DNA of 64,000 bases. Origin: JAUWKC01 sp035529895. GTDB lineage: Bacteria; Planctomycetota; Phycisphaerae; Sedimentisphaerales; Anaerobacaceae. Made by a program: the position numbers and the translations under genes. Below are positions 34,482-42,563 of this stretch, piece by piece. How positions within the stretch are numbered: position 1 is the first letter of the stretch; each line of letters opens with the position of its first letter. The stretch covers positions 62,001-126,000 of the forward strand of contig DATKVV010000070.1 in NCBI GenBank assembly GCA_035529895.1, read 5' to 3'. The notes beneath the pieces were generated by a model. The model was not told the origin of the DNA. It did not search any database and saw only the letters and a program-made list of their open reading frames with translations.

Positions 34482-36520
34482 GTTTTCAGCTTATCAATTT
34501 TTACGGCGCACACCTTGAATTCCGGGATTTTGGCCGTTGGGTCCACCGCCGGGTTGGTAAGTACGTTGGCGGCAGCTTCCCTAAAATGAAATGGTATGAA
34601 AACAGAACCCTCTTTTACCTTTTCAGTTATCATTATGTGTATCTCTATATGGCCCCGCCTGGACGAAACTCTAACCTGTTCACCGTTTTTCAATTGTAGT
34701 CTTTCAGCATCTTTAGGATGAATCTCAACGTATGCCGCCGGAACTTCCCTGTCCAGCGTAGAGGTTCGGCGAGTCATTGTTCCTGTATGCCAGTGCCAGT
34801 ATATTCTTCCGGTGCTCAGAATAAAAGTATACTCGTCATCCGGGAGCTCGTTTGCCGGAAGGTACGGACAGGGGATAAAGGTACCTTTGCCTTTTGTGAA
34901 CCTGTCCTTATGCAGAAAGACAGTGCCAGGATGGTCTTGGGACGGACACGGCCACTGCAAACCGAAGGGGTCCAATCGATCATAGCTTACCCCGCCGTAT
35001 ATGGGCGTGAGCTTCGCAATCTCATCCATAATCTCCGAAGGATGTGAATAGTCCATCCCCTTGTAACCGCATCTCTGGGCTACCTCGCATATTATTTCCC
35101 AGTCTGCTTTGGCGTTGCCGACAGGCTTAATCACCCTGCGTATTCTCTCTATCCTGCGTTCGGTATTTGTAAAAGTCCCGTCTTTCTCGGCAAAACTGAC
35201 TGCAGGCAATACCAAGTCTGCATACTGGGCTGTATCCGATAGAAACATCTCATGGATGACGAGAAGATCCAGATTCTCAATCGCCTTTCGCACGTTGTTT
35301 GAGTCGGGGTCGCTTATAACGGGATTTTCGCCCATTATATAAAGCCCTTTGAGTTTACCCTCCAGGGCCTTTTTAAACATTTCGGTCACCGTAAGCCCCG
35401 TATTGGCGGGTAGATTATTAACTTTCCATATATTTTCAAACTTGTCTCTTACTGAAGCATCCGTCACGTCCTGATAGCCGGAAAAAACGTTCGGCAGTGC
35501 GCCGACATCACACGCACCCTGGACATTGTTCTGACCTCTTAAGGGATTAACACCTGTTGATGCGAATCCCACGTGGCCGGTCAGCATTGCAAGATTAGCG
35601 AGGGACTTAACATTGTCCACACCGGTCGTATGCTGTGTAATCCCCATGGCATAAACAATCATCGCCTTTTTAGTTGTAGCGTAGAGTTTTGCAGCCCGAA
35701 CAAGCAAGCCGCTCGGAATTCCGGCTACTTTTTCTACATATTGAGGTGTATAAGTTTGGACCACCTTCCTCAGTTGCTCGAAATTCTCTGTTCTTTGCTC
35801 GATGTATTCTTGATCGAACCACCCTTCGTTGATTATCAGGTTCATCATGCCATTTATCCAGGCAACGTCGGTGCCGTTGTCCTGCTGTATATGAATCGTT
35901 GCATATTTGGCAAGTTCTATTTTTCTGGGATCGACCACGATTAGTACGGCACCTTTATCGTTGACCGCATTTATGATCCTCGAGCCTATCAGCGGATGCT
36001 GCTCTGTCGTATCCGAACCCGTTACCAGGAACAGGTCTGCATCCTCAAATTCGTTTATCGAATTCGTCATCGCCCCGGAGCCGAATGCGGCCTTCAGGCC
36101 GACCACTGTGGAGGCGTGACAAAGTCGAGCACAATGGTCTATATTATTTGTCTTGAATACGGCCCTTGCCAGTTTCATCATAAGAAAGTTTTCTTCGTTG
36201 GTGGCTTTTGCCGAACCTAGAAATCCGAGGGAGTCCGGGCCAAATTTTTCCTTTATTTCCGTGAGCCTTGTGGAAACAAAGTCAAGTGCCTGGTCCCAAC
36301 TGACTTCTTTAAAGGCGCCGTTTGTTTTGAGCAGCGGCGTTTTGAGCCTGTCGATTTTGTTAACGACCTCGTATGCATTCCACCCTTTTACACAAAGGCC
36401 GCCTTTCGAAACCGGATGATTCCCGCTTGGATACGACCCGACAACCTTGCCGTTGTCGGATTCAAGATACAATCCACAGCCACAGCCGCAGTATATGCAT
36501 GTTGTTAAGACTCTTGCCAT
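34478..36520 (-). CDS. fdhA: Formate dehydrogenase catalytic subunit, molybdopterin, Cys type
   Basis: A 680-residue molybdopterin oxidoreductase. The N-terminal 4Fe-4S site is CIYCGCGCG with a distant Cys in GGLCVKG. The active site CARLCHAST has Cys at the metal-ligand position that is selenocysteine in many formate dehydrogenases, followed by the conserved His. GQNNVQGACDVGALPN and the C-terminal cofactor-binding domain (RRTSTLDREVP) match the FdhF family. It interconverts CO2 and formate, the first step of the methyl branch. It lacks extra N-terminal iron-sulfur domains, so it needs partner subunits; the AsrA/AsrB-like pair downstream and the NuoEFG-like set upstream are candidates. Confidence 0.93.
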   Translation of the reverse strand: MARVLTTCIYCGCGCGLYLESDNGKVVGSYPSGNHPVSKGGLCVKGWNAYEVVNKIDRLKTPLLKTNGAFKEVSWDQALDFVSTRLTEIKEKFGPDSLGFLGSAKATNEENFLMMKLARAVFKTNNIDHCARLCHASTVVGLKAAFGSGAMTNSINEFEDADLFLVTGSDTTEQHPLIGSRIINAVNDKGAVLIVVDPRKIELAKYATIHIQQDNGTDVAWINGMMNLIINEGWFDQEYIEQRTENFEQLRKVVQTYTPQYVEKVAGIPSGLLVRAAKLYATTKKAMIVYAMGITQHTTGVDNVKSLANLAMLTGHVGFASTGVNPLRGQNNVQGACDVGALPNVFSGYQDVTDASVRDKFENIWKVNNLPANTGLTVTEMFKKALEGKLKGLYIMGENPVISDPDSNNVRKAIENLDLLVIHEMFLSDTAQYADLVLPAVSFAEKDGTFTNTERRIERIRRVIKPVGNAKADWEIICEVAQRCGYKGMDYSHPSEIMDEIAKLTPIYGGVSYDRLDPFGLQWPCPSQDHPGTVFLHKDRFTKGKGTFIPCPYLPANELPDDEYTFILSTGRIYWHWHTGTMTRRTSTLDREVPAAYVEIHPKDAERLQLKNGEQVRVSSRRGHIEIHIMITEKVKEGSVFIPFHFREAAANVLTNPAVDPTAKIPEFKVCAVKIDKLKT

Positions 36521-36568
36521 ATCTTCACCGCCGGTTTTGCGCCCCCGCTCACCTGCCTGTCAGAGTTG

Positions 36569-37405
36569 TTAACGCCAATCATCCTTGTTGGGCGCAGTAT
36601 ACACCTTTAAGAAGGAGTCTGAATACAATTGTTTGTTCATCAACATCTCGGCCGTTGCCAGCACGTTCATCAGTTTCTCGTCGAGCACGTCGACAATTGC
36701 TGAATCCAGACCGTGCGAGACGGCCATAGCGAGAAACACACGGTTTACCAGGCTTCGCTCCGTTGCTCCCTGGGAAATGTTCGATAAGCCCAGCGTGATA
36801 TGTGGAGCGGGGTCGGACAAATATCTGATCTGGTCCATTGCCGCAAGAACGTTGCCGACCTGCACCTGGGCGTTCGGCACTTTCACCGGCAACAGGATTG
36901 GGTCGATTATCAAACGTTGAGGGTCAAACCCCTTTTCCATCGCCTTTTGTACAATTTCGGCGGCTATCGCCACGCGTGTGTCCACGTCCTGAGGCACCCC
37001 GTTCTTGTCCATCGTGAGGGTAATAACCATGGCCTTGGGCCCCGCCTGCTCCGCCATTTCCAGGTACTTATCCAGCACCTGGTCGTCGGATTTCTTGTTA
37101 AGCGGACTGGAGTTGAGAATGACTCCGCGCCCGCTGTCAACCGCTTTCAGTCCGGCCGCGACCACTGCGGGCTTTTGTGAGTCCAGCGAGAGGGGCGTGG
37201 AGCAGGTTTCCTGAATCGTCTCCACCAGCCATTGCATTGTCCCCTCCTGATCCGCCGCCGCTGTCCCCACATTCACATCCAGATATCTGGCGCCGGCCTG
37301 GGTTTGTCTTTTGGCCAGTTCTTGAATGACCTGCTTGCTTTTCTGTTCAATCGCCTGCTTTACATCACTGAACATCCCGTTGATTCGTTCACCGATCAGA
37401 ATCAT
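36569..37405 (-). CDS. acsE: Methyltetrahydrofolate:corrinoid/iron-sulfur protein methyltransferase
   Basis: This 278-residue pterin-binding TIM-barrel protein opens MILIGERINGMF and has YLDVNVG, SLDSQKP, IIDPILLPV and GLSNISQG, all typical of AcsE/MeTr. It transfers the methyl group of methyl-tetrahydrofolate to cob(I)amide of the corrinoid iron-sulfur protein, joining the methyl and carbonyl branches. It lies between acsD and the formate dehydrogenase gene on the same strand. Length matches characterised homologues. Confidence 0.96.
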   Translation of the reverse strand: MILIGERINGMFSDVKQAIEQKSKQVIQELAKRQTQAGARYLDVNVGTAAADQEGTMQWLVETIQETCSTPLSLDSQKPAVVAAGLKAVDSGRGVILNSSPLNKKSDDQVLDKYLEMAEQAGPKAMVITLTMDKNGVPQDVDTRVAIAAEIVQKAMEKGFDPQRLIIDPILLPVKVPNAQVQVGNVLAAMDQIRYLSDPAPHITLGLSNISQGATERSLVNRVFLAMAVSHGLDSAIVDVLDEKLMNVLATAEMLMNKQLYSDSFLKVYTAPNKDDWR

Positions 37406-37447
37406 ACCTGTATCCTTCCTTTCTCCTGGTCGCCTCTTTCGCTTGTC

Positions 37448-38404
37448 CTACCGCCATATCTGGCTGATGAAGTTTTTGACAATGGCTACAGCCCGCGGGT
37501 GGCGCATTCGGATAATATCGGCCCCGGCCTGAAGCAAACAAATGGCGGTCACGGCCTCCCACATCGGCCCTCTGTCTTTTACATCTCCCCACCCGGGGAC
37601 GTCCGCCAACTTGGCCTCTTTGGCCCGCCAAGCTTCATAACCCACGTCGCAAATAACCGGCATTGCCATCATCTTATCGCCGCCCAGCGCCGCAAGCCGC
37701 TGTCGCTCCAGAATCGAATAGGAATACTCCATTCCGTATCCCAAAGCCCCCGTAGCTTGAAACGTCACTATCCGCTCCAGCGGAAAGCCCATATCCGAAA
37801 CCAGAATATTGACCTGCTTGCTGATATTGATATCCAGCGGCGCCTCGGTAATGAGGTTGTGCCCGTCCGCCAAAGCAATGGCGGTCAGAGCCTTGTAGTT
37901 GTTCTCTTTGACCGTCCCTATCAAACACTTCTGCCCCTTGGCCGCCTCGCTTACCTTGGGCATAACCTGGTTGTCCTTTTCATCATTGCCGCAGCCCCAC
38001 AACACGAGAGGCACGCCCACTGCTTTCAAGACCTCCCCGGTTGCCTTGACGGCGTGGCCTGCGTCCTTGTCAGCCTTATCAGGATGGATGCCGTCAAACT
38101 TCACACATATTAGGTCCGCCCCAAATTCCTCGATACACTTCCTGGCCCAGTCACCGGGACTGTCGAGCACATCCTTGTAAGGTTCGTGTAGCGCATCCGG
38201 CCAGTCGTCCGGCCTACTGTCGAGGACGTCCATTGCGATGACCGGTTTTTCACCGGCATCATCGGTTGAGCCGCCGTAGACAACATTGCGCGCCCCGCCT
38301 ACGGTCACCGTCGAGCTGTGCGCAGCACCGCTTTCCTTGGTCGCTCCAAGCGTAAGCCGGTTCACCACCCCAACAAAACTGTCCGTAATTCCAGGTACTG
38401 GCAT
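37448..38404 (-). CDS. acsD: Corrinoid/iron-sulfur protein small subunit (CODH/ACS delta)
   Basis: A 318-residue TIM-barrel subunit that pairs with AcsC to hold the cobamide carrying the methyl group. Family landmarks include VVLWGCGNDEKD, EAPLDINISKQ, TGALGYGMEYSY and MIMRHP-like ending (DIIRMRHPRAV). It is encoded between the methyltransferase and a CooC ATPase, matching the conserved acs neighbourhood. Length is close to bacterial AcsD. Confidence 0.95.
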   Translation of the reverse strand: MPVPGITDSFVGVVNRLTLGATKESGAAHSSTVTVGGARNVVYGGSTDDAGEKPVIAMDVLDSRPDDWPDALHEPYKDVLDSPGDWARKCIEEFGADLICVKFDGIHPDKADKDAGHAVKATGEVLKAVGVPLVLWGCGNDEKDNQVMPKVSEAAKGQKCLIGTVKENNYKALTAIALADGHNLITEAPLDINISKQVNILVSDMGFPLERIVTFQATGALGYGMEYSYSILERQRLAALGGDKMMAMPVICDVGYEAWRAKEAKLADVPGWGDVKDRGPMWEAVTAICLLQAGADIIRMRHPRAVAIVKNFISQIWR

Positions 38405-38429
38405 TTCAAGTCCTCCAGAAGTTCCGGGT

Positions 38430-39173
38430 TTACTTTTTGCTTCCGATATTCAGTTTCTGCTCAAGTATTTTTTGCACCGCCGAAAAGGCGGGACTATTCT
38501 CTTGAAGGTCGAATATGTTTTTGGCTTGCATGGAAGCTTCAAACAGAGCTTGGTCATAAGGCACGCAGCCGAAGCTCTCAATTCCGTCCAATTCTCGTGC
38601 TTTCTCGGTTCGGTTCCAGACCACTCCGATTCGTTTCACATCTATGGGCAGCTCTTCTGCCAGCCTGGCAATCCTTTGGGCCGTAACCACACCTATCGGA
38701 GAGGACTCGGCTGTTATACACATAACATCAACGTTATTAGTGGTCCGCCGTGACAGGTGTTCCATCCCGGCTTCGTTGTCTATGACCACAAAGCTGTAAG
38801 CGTCGCCGAGCTTATCCAGGAACTTGCGCAGCAGGTTATTTACTGCACAATAGCAGTCGGGCCCTTCCGGCCGGCCCATCGTCAGCAGGTCAAAACCCTT
38901 CGCTTCGGTAATCGCCTGCTGCAGGCCATATTCAAACGTTCGCACTCGGTCCATACCGCCATTGTCCGGCTGCTTTTGTCGAGCACCCTCTCGAATTTCC
39001 GCGACCGTGCCGGTCAATTCCACTCCCATGGTCAAGCCAAGACACGAATTGGGGTCGGCGTCCACAGCAAGGATGCCCCTGGGGGCCTGGCCTAAAAGCG
39101 CCCGTATAATCATCGCCGCCAGGGTAGTTTTGCCTGAGCCGCCTTTTCCACTTATTGCGATAGCTGTCGCCAT
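38430..39173 (-). CDS. acsF: CooC/AcsF-type nickel-insertion ATPase
   Basis: A 247-residue MinD/CooC-like P-loop ATPase with deviant Walker A KGGSGKTT, switch DADPNSCLG and VVIDNEAGMEHLSRRT. It matures CODH or acetyl-CoA synthase by helping load nickel. It lies between acsV and acsD, the usual place of AcsF. The Cys pair typical of CooC is not obvious: GPDCYCAVNNLL provides a CxC. A second, divergent CooC is encoded at the head of the operon. Confidence 0.88.
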   Translation of the reverse strand: MATAIAISGKGGSGKTTLAAMIIRALLGQAPRGILAVDADPNSCLGLTMGVELTGTVAEIREGARQKQPDNGGMDRVRTFEYGLQQAITEAKGFDLLTMGRPEGPDCYCAVNNLLRKFLDKLGDAYSFVVIDNEAGMEHLSRRTTNNVDVMCITAESSPIGVVTAQRIARLAEELPIDVKRIGVVWNRTEKARELDGIESFGCVPYDQALFEASMQAKNIFDLQENSPAFSAVQKILEQKLNIGSKK

Positions 39174-39188
39174 TACTTTGCCTTGCTT

Positions 39189-41126
39189 TCAAGCCTTTTC
39201 TGCCGCCACGGGTATCGAGGGAAACAGCGACAGGTCCGTATGCGGCAAGAACTTCGCCCTGACAAATTCATCCATATACTTTGGGTGACTCATCAAATCG
39301 AAATAAGTCATACTCTTGGCGATTTCCTCCGCCGTCTCCAGGGCCTTTCGGCTCAGCAGAACCGTCTTGGCGCCGGCGATTGAGGTATTGCCGACAAACT
39401 GAATCTTTTCCAAAGGTACGTCAGGCAGCATCCCGATGGCGACCGCTTGTTTGGTGTTAAGAAAGTTGCCGAACCCGCCCGCCAAGTAGACGGCGTCCAG
39501 GTCCTCCGGCCTGGTCTGAGTCGATTCCATCAGCACCCGAATTGCCGCAAAAACGCCTGCCTTCGAGCGAATCAGATTGTCTATGTCCGCCTGCGTAATT
39601 ACTATCTCATGGCGTCCGTTTGCAGGCGGAACCAACTGATATTGCAGGCCCTCGTCGCCTTCGGCCAATCTGCGGTTTCCATTTGTCCTGAACCGCCCGG
39701 TTCTGTCGATAATCCCGTTCAAGAACAGCTCGGCCAGGGTGTCCAGCAGTCCTGAGCCGCAGATGCCGGCCGGATGTCTGTCTCCGATAGTCCTAAATTC
39801 GCAGGACCCGTCAGGAAGAATGCTCAACTTTTCGATTGCTCCCGCCCCCGCCCGCATCCCGTGTCTGACGCCGCTGCCTTCGAACGCCGGACCTGCCGAG
39901 CTTGACGCGCACACCAGCCAGTCCCGATTGCCGAGGACCACCTCGCCGTTAGTCCCAATGTCGGCGAACAGCGATACGCGATTCTTTGTGTGCAGCCTGG
40001 TCGCCAGCACCCCGGCAACTATGTCACTGCCCACGTATGCCGCCACGCTCGGCAGACAATACAGAAGCGCACGCTTGTTGATTTGAATGCCCACCTCCGC
40101 CGCACGAATCGGAGGCACAAAGCTCGCCGACGCTATATAAGGTTCTCTGCGAATTCGGGTTGGGTCCAGATTCAGGAGAAAATGCACCATCGCCGTATTG
40201 CCGGAACACACTATCGTCGTGATGTCCCGCAGGTCTATTCTCTGCCTTTCCGCCAGCGTCACTACAAGATTATTCACGTCCTGCACGATGCGGTTTTGCA
40301 TCTCGTCGAACGCATCGTTTTCCTCCGCATAAATGATTCGGCGGATGTAATCTTCGCCGAAGTTTATCTGACTGTTGTAAGTTGCTTCCGTATCCACCGT
40401 CGCCGCGTTGGTCAGGTCGACCAGATGTGCCACCACCGTGGTCGTCCCCAGGTCCGCCGCCACGGCAAAGTTCGTCTCGCATCGCCTGCCGGTCTCCACC
40501 TCTATCACTTCCGTGGTTCCACCCCGTCGGCCTATTGTCACGGCAACTTCGTAGTTCGCCTCCCGAAGGGTTTTCGAGAGCTTCTGCAGAATACGAAAGC
40601 CGGTCTGCATTATCGGCGCGTCAACCTGCTCGCGTATCGCCAGGTACAGACGCTCGTGGTCTGCCGTATTATCGTGCACGGTCGGAGGTGACATCTTAAT
40701 GCAAAGCTTGCGGACCAGCGGGTCAAATTCGAATACCCCCGCGGTCTCGCCGGCCAACTGGCTGAACCGGTGAGCGTCGCTTTCAACCAGTATCTGTCCG
40801 GCCCCCAGTGCGTGCAGCTTGGGAACCGTCACCGTAAGGTCCGACAGCACCTTCGTCTGACAGGCCAAAACAATGTTTTCCCGTATTTCACCCGGCGTAA
40901 GTAAAGTTGTCGGTCTGGCCTGGAATTGTCCCTGGTCGATTAAAACTTTGCACTTGCCGCAGTAGCCGTCGCCGCCGCAAATGCTGGTCAGGTAAACACC
41001 GACCTTGTGCGCGGCCTCCAGCAGGACCGTCCCCGCGGGAACCTCTATTTTCAGCCCGCTCGGCTCAAAACGCACGACGCATTTTTTCTTCTTGCTTTCT
41101 TCCATGCCGTGGATGTCTATTGCCAC
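39189..41126 (-). CDS. acsV: Corrinoid protein reductive activator (RACo/AcsV, ASKHA ATPase with 2Fe-2S)
   Basis: This 645-residue protein has an N-terminal plant-type 2Fe-2S ferredoxin domain (C50, C56, C59, C89; CGGDGYCGKCKV) and a C-terminal ASKHA ATPase domain (DUF4445) with AADLGTTTV, ADIGTNGEV and YLAGGFGN. It uses ATP to re-reduce oxidised Co(II) of the corrinoid protein back to the active Co(I) state. Its start overlaps the acsC stop by 10 bp, so they are translationally coupled. An internal ATG (MEESKKKKC) is an alternative start. Confidence 0.94.
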   Translation of the reverse strand: MAIDIHGMEESKKKKCVVRFEPSGLKIEVPAGTVLLEAAHKVGVYLTSICGGDGYCGKCKVLIDQGQFQARPTTLLTPGEIRENIVLACQTKVLSDLTVTVPKLHALGAGQILVESDAHRFSQLAGETAGVFEFDPLVRKLCIKMSPPTVHDNTADHERLYLAIREQVDAPIMQTGFRILQKLSKTLREANYEVAVTIGRRGGTTEVIEVETGRRCETNFAVAADLGTTTVVAHLVDLTNAATVDTEATYNSQINFGEDYIRRIIYAEENDAFDEMQNRIVQDVNNLVVTLAERQRIDLRDITTIVCSGNTAMVHFLLNLDPTRIRREPYIASASFVPPIRAAEVGIQINKRALLYCLPSVAAYVGSDIVAGVLATRLHTKNRVSLFADIGTNGEVVLGNRDWLVCASSSAGPAFEGSGVRHGMRAGAGAIEKLSILPDGSCEFRTIGDRHPAGICGSGLLDTLAELFLNGIIDRTGRFRTNGNRRLAEGDEGLQYQLVPPANGRHEIVITQADIDNLIRSKAGVFAAIRVLMESTQTRPEDLDAVYLAGGFGNFLNTKQAVAIGMLPDVPLEKIQFVGNTSIAGAKTVLLSRKALETAEEIAKSMTYFDLMSHPKYMDEFVRAKFLPHTDLSLFPSIPVAAEKA

Positions 41127-42451
41127 ACTTCCTGAAGGTACTTCGGCAGCATCGCCGACTCTCTCGGACCCACCATGATTTCCCAGCCGGTCGCCTCTTC
41201 GAGTTTGCCGCTCATTACCGCCACATAGCCCGGAATTATCAGTCTGCGGTGCTTCACCATCCCTTCCACATTATTCTTTACCATTGCCTCGCTGACCACT
41301 TTTTCGTTGAGCTTGTCGCCCGAATATGCCGTCAGCACGCTTGTCCCCTCGGTATCTACAACCAGGATTCGACTCGGCACCCGGCTGGCTTCAACATCCG
41401 ACTCGACCGTGTAGTAGGTCAGGGAAAAGTTCGTCGTGAACATCAGAGGCGAGTTGTCGTCGGGCTCGCCGACCGTATACACCTTCGGCTCGACCTGCAC
41501 CGGCTTCTGCGGGTCCGTGTAAATATTCATCACCACGGTAAGCATCGGCAGTATCACGGAAGCCTCGGCCGTATCCATCACTACGATATTCGAGTACTTA
41601 CAGATTAGACTCGCCGCGGCTGCTTGTCTGTCCCCCTCACCGTCTGCCATGAAGGAAAGCACCGGATAACCCAGCGGCCGGAAAACCTTCTTTAGCCCCA
41701 GCGCCCGCATCCTCGTCAGATTATACAACTTGTCGCGCAGGCCAAGACCATCGAGACTCAAGACAATGTCTTCAACTCCGGCTGCTTTAATCTTCTCGCT
41801 GAGGTCCGCCAGAGCATCAATGGAATCGGCCTTCGCGACAAGGGGACAGTTGTTTTGCCGGGCGATTTTGGCCATTGCTTCGGCCGTCTCTGCCGAGGCG
41901 AAGCCGATTAGAGGCGCCGAGTCCGCCGTTTTAGCCAGCGCCGCGGCGAGCGATTCGGCTGATTGGGAACAAAGGATTAAAACTAAAGGGCTCGAGTCTT
42001 TAACCGCTGCCGCTGCACCCGCAAACGCCTCCGGTGAGCCGCTGTCGTTCATAACCGCTATCGCCTTAACGCCGATTTTTACCCCCACCCGCTCGAACCG
42101 CAGCGCATTTATCGCCTCAATGCGCTTTTTCAGTTCTTCGCCGCCAAGCTTATCTGAAACAGTAACCGCCAGCACCGTCGGATTATAAAACTTCTCCTCG
42201 TGCCGAAACAACACCGTCTCCTGACCCACCTGAACCTCATTGTCCCCGCTGCCGAACTTCACAAGCTTCATCGGAGGGGCCGCCGCAGCCGACAGTAACT
42301 TCTTGGCCTCTTCCGAAACGTCCGGACAGTCATCCAGCTTCGCGCGCTTCTGCGCGAGCTGCATCGCAAACGCCAGACAGGTCGGCATCCCGCACTTCTT
42401 GCAGTTGGTCTTCGGTAAAAGCTTGAATATCTCCAATCCAGTCAGCGCCAT
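41117..42451 (-). CDS. acsC: Corrinoid/iron-sulfur protein large subunit (CODH/ACS gamma)
   Basis: A 444-residue subunit with an N-terminal 4Fe-4S domain (CKKCGMPTCLAFAMQLA...DDCP) that reductively activates the cobamide, a central TIM barrel, and a C-terminal B12-binding domain (NVEGMVKHRRLIIPGYVAV). It carries the methyl group from the methyltransferase to acetyl-CoA synthase. It follows acsB across 112 bp and is coupled to acsV. Length matches the Moorella-type protein. Confidence 0.96.
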   Translation of the reverse strand: MALTGLEIFKLLPKTNCKKCGMPTCLAFAMQLAQKRAKLDDCPDVSEEAKKLLSAAAAPPMKLVKFGSGDNEVQVGQETVLFRHEEKFYNPTVLAVTVSDKLGGEELKKRIEAINALRFERVGVKIGVKAIAVMNDSGSPEAFAGAAAAVKDSSPLVLILCSQSAESLAAALAKTADSAPLIGFASAETAEAMAKIARQNNCPLVAKADSIDALADLSEKIKAAGVEDIVLSLDGLGLRDKLYNLTRMRALGLKKVFRPLGYPVLSFMADGEGDRQAAAASLICKYSNIVVMDTAEASVILPMLTVVMNIYTDPQKPVQVEPKVYTVGEPDDNSPLMFTTNFSLTYYTVESDVEASRVPSRILVVDTEGTSVLTAYSGDKLNEKVVSEAMVKNNVEGMVKHRRLIIPGYVAVMSGKLEEATGWEIMVGPRESAMLPKYLQEVWQ

Positions 42452-42563
42452 ATCAGTCCCTTTCCTGCTGAGGTAAACTCTCTGTCAACCACCGCCCTAA
42501 CCCTACGAGCGTAAGTATAAAGTGTCTTTGTCCTTTGTGCTATTTTGTTTTTTCGACCTTCCT

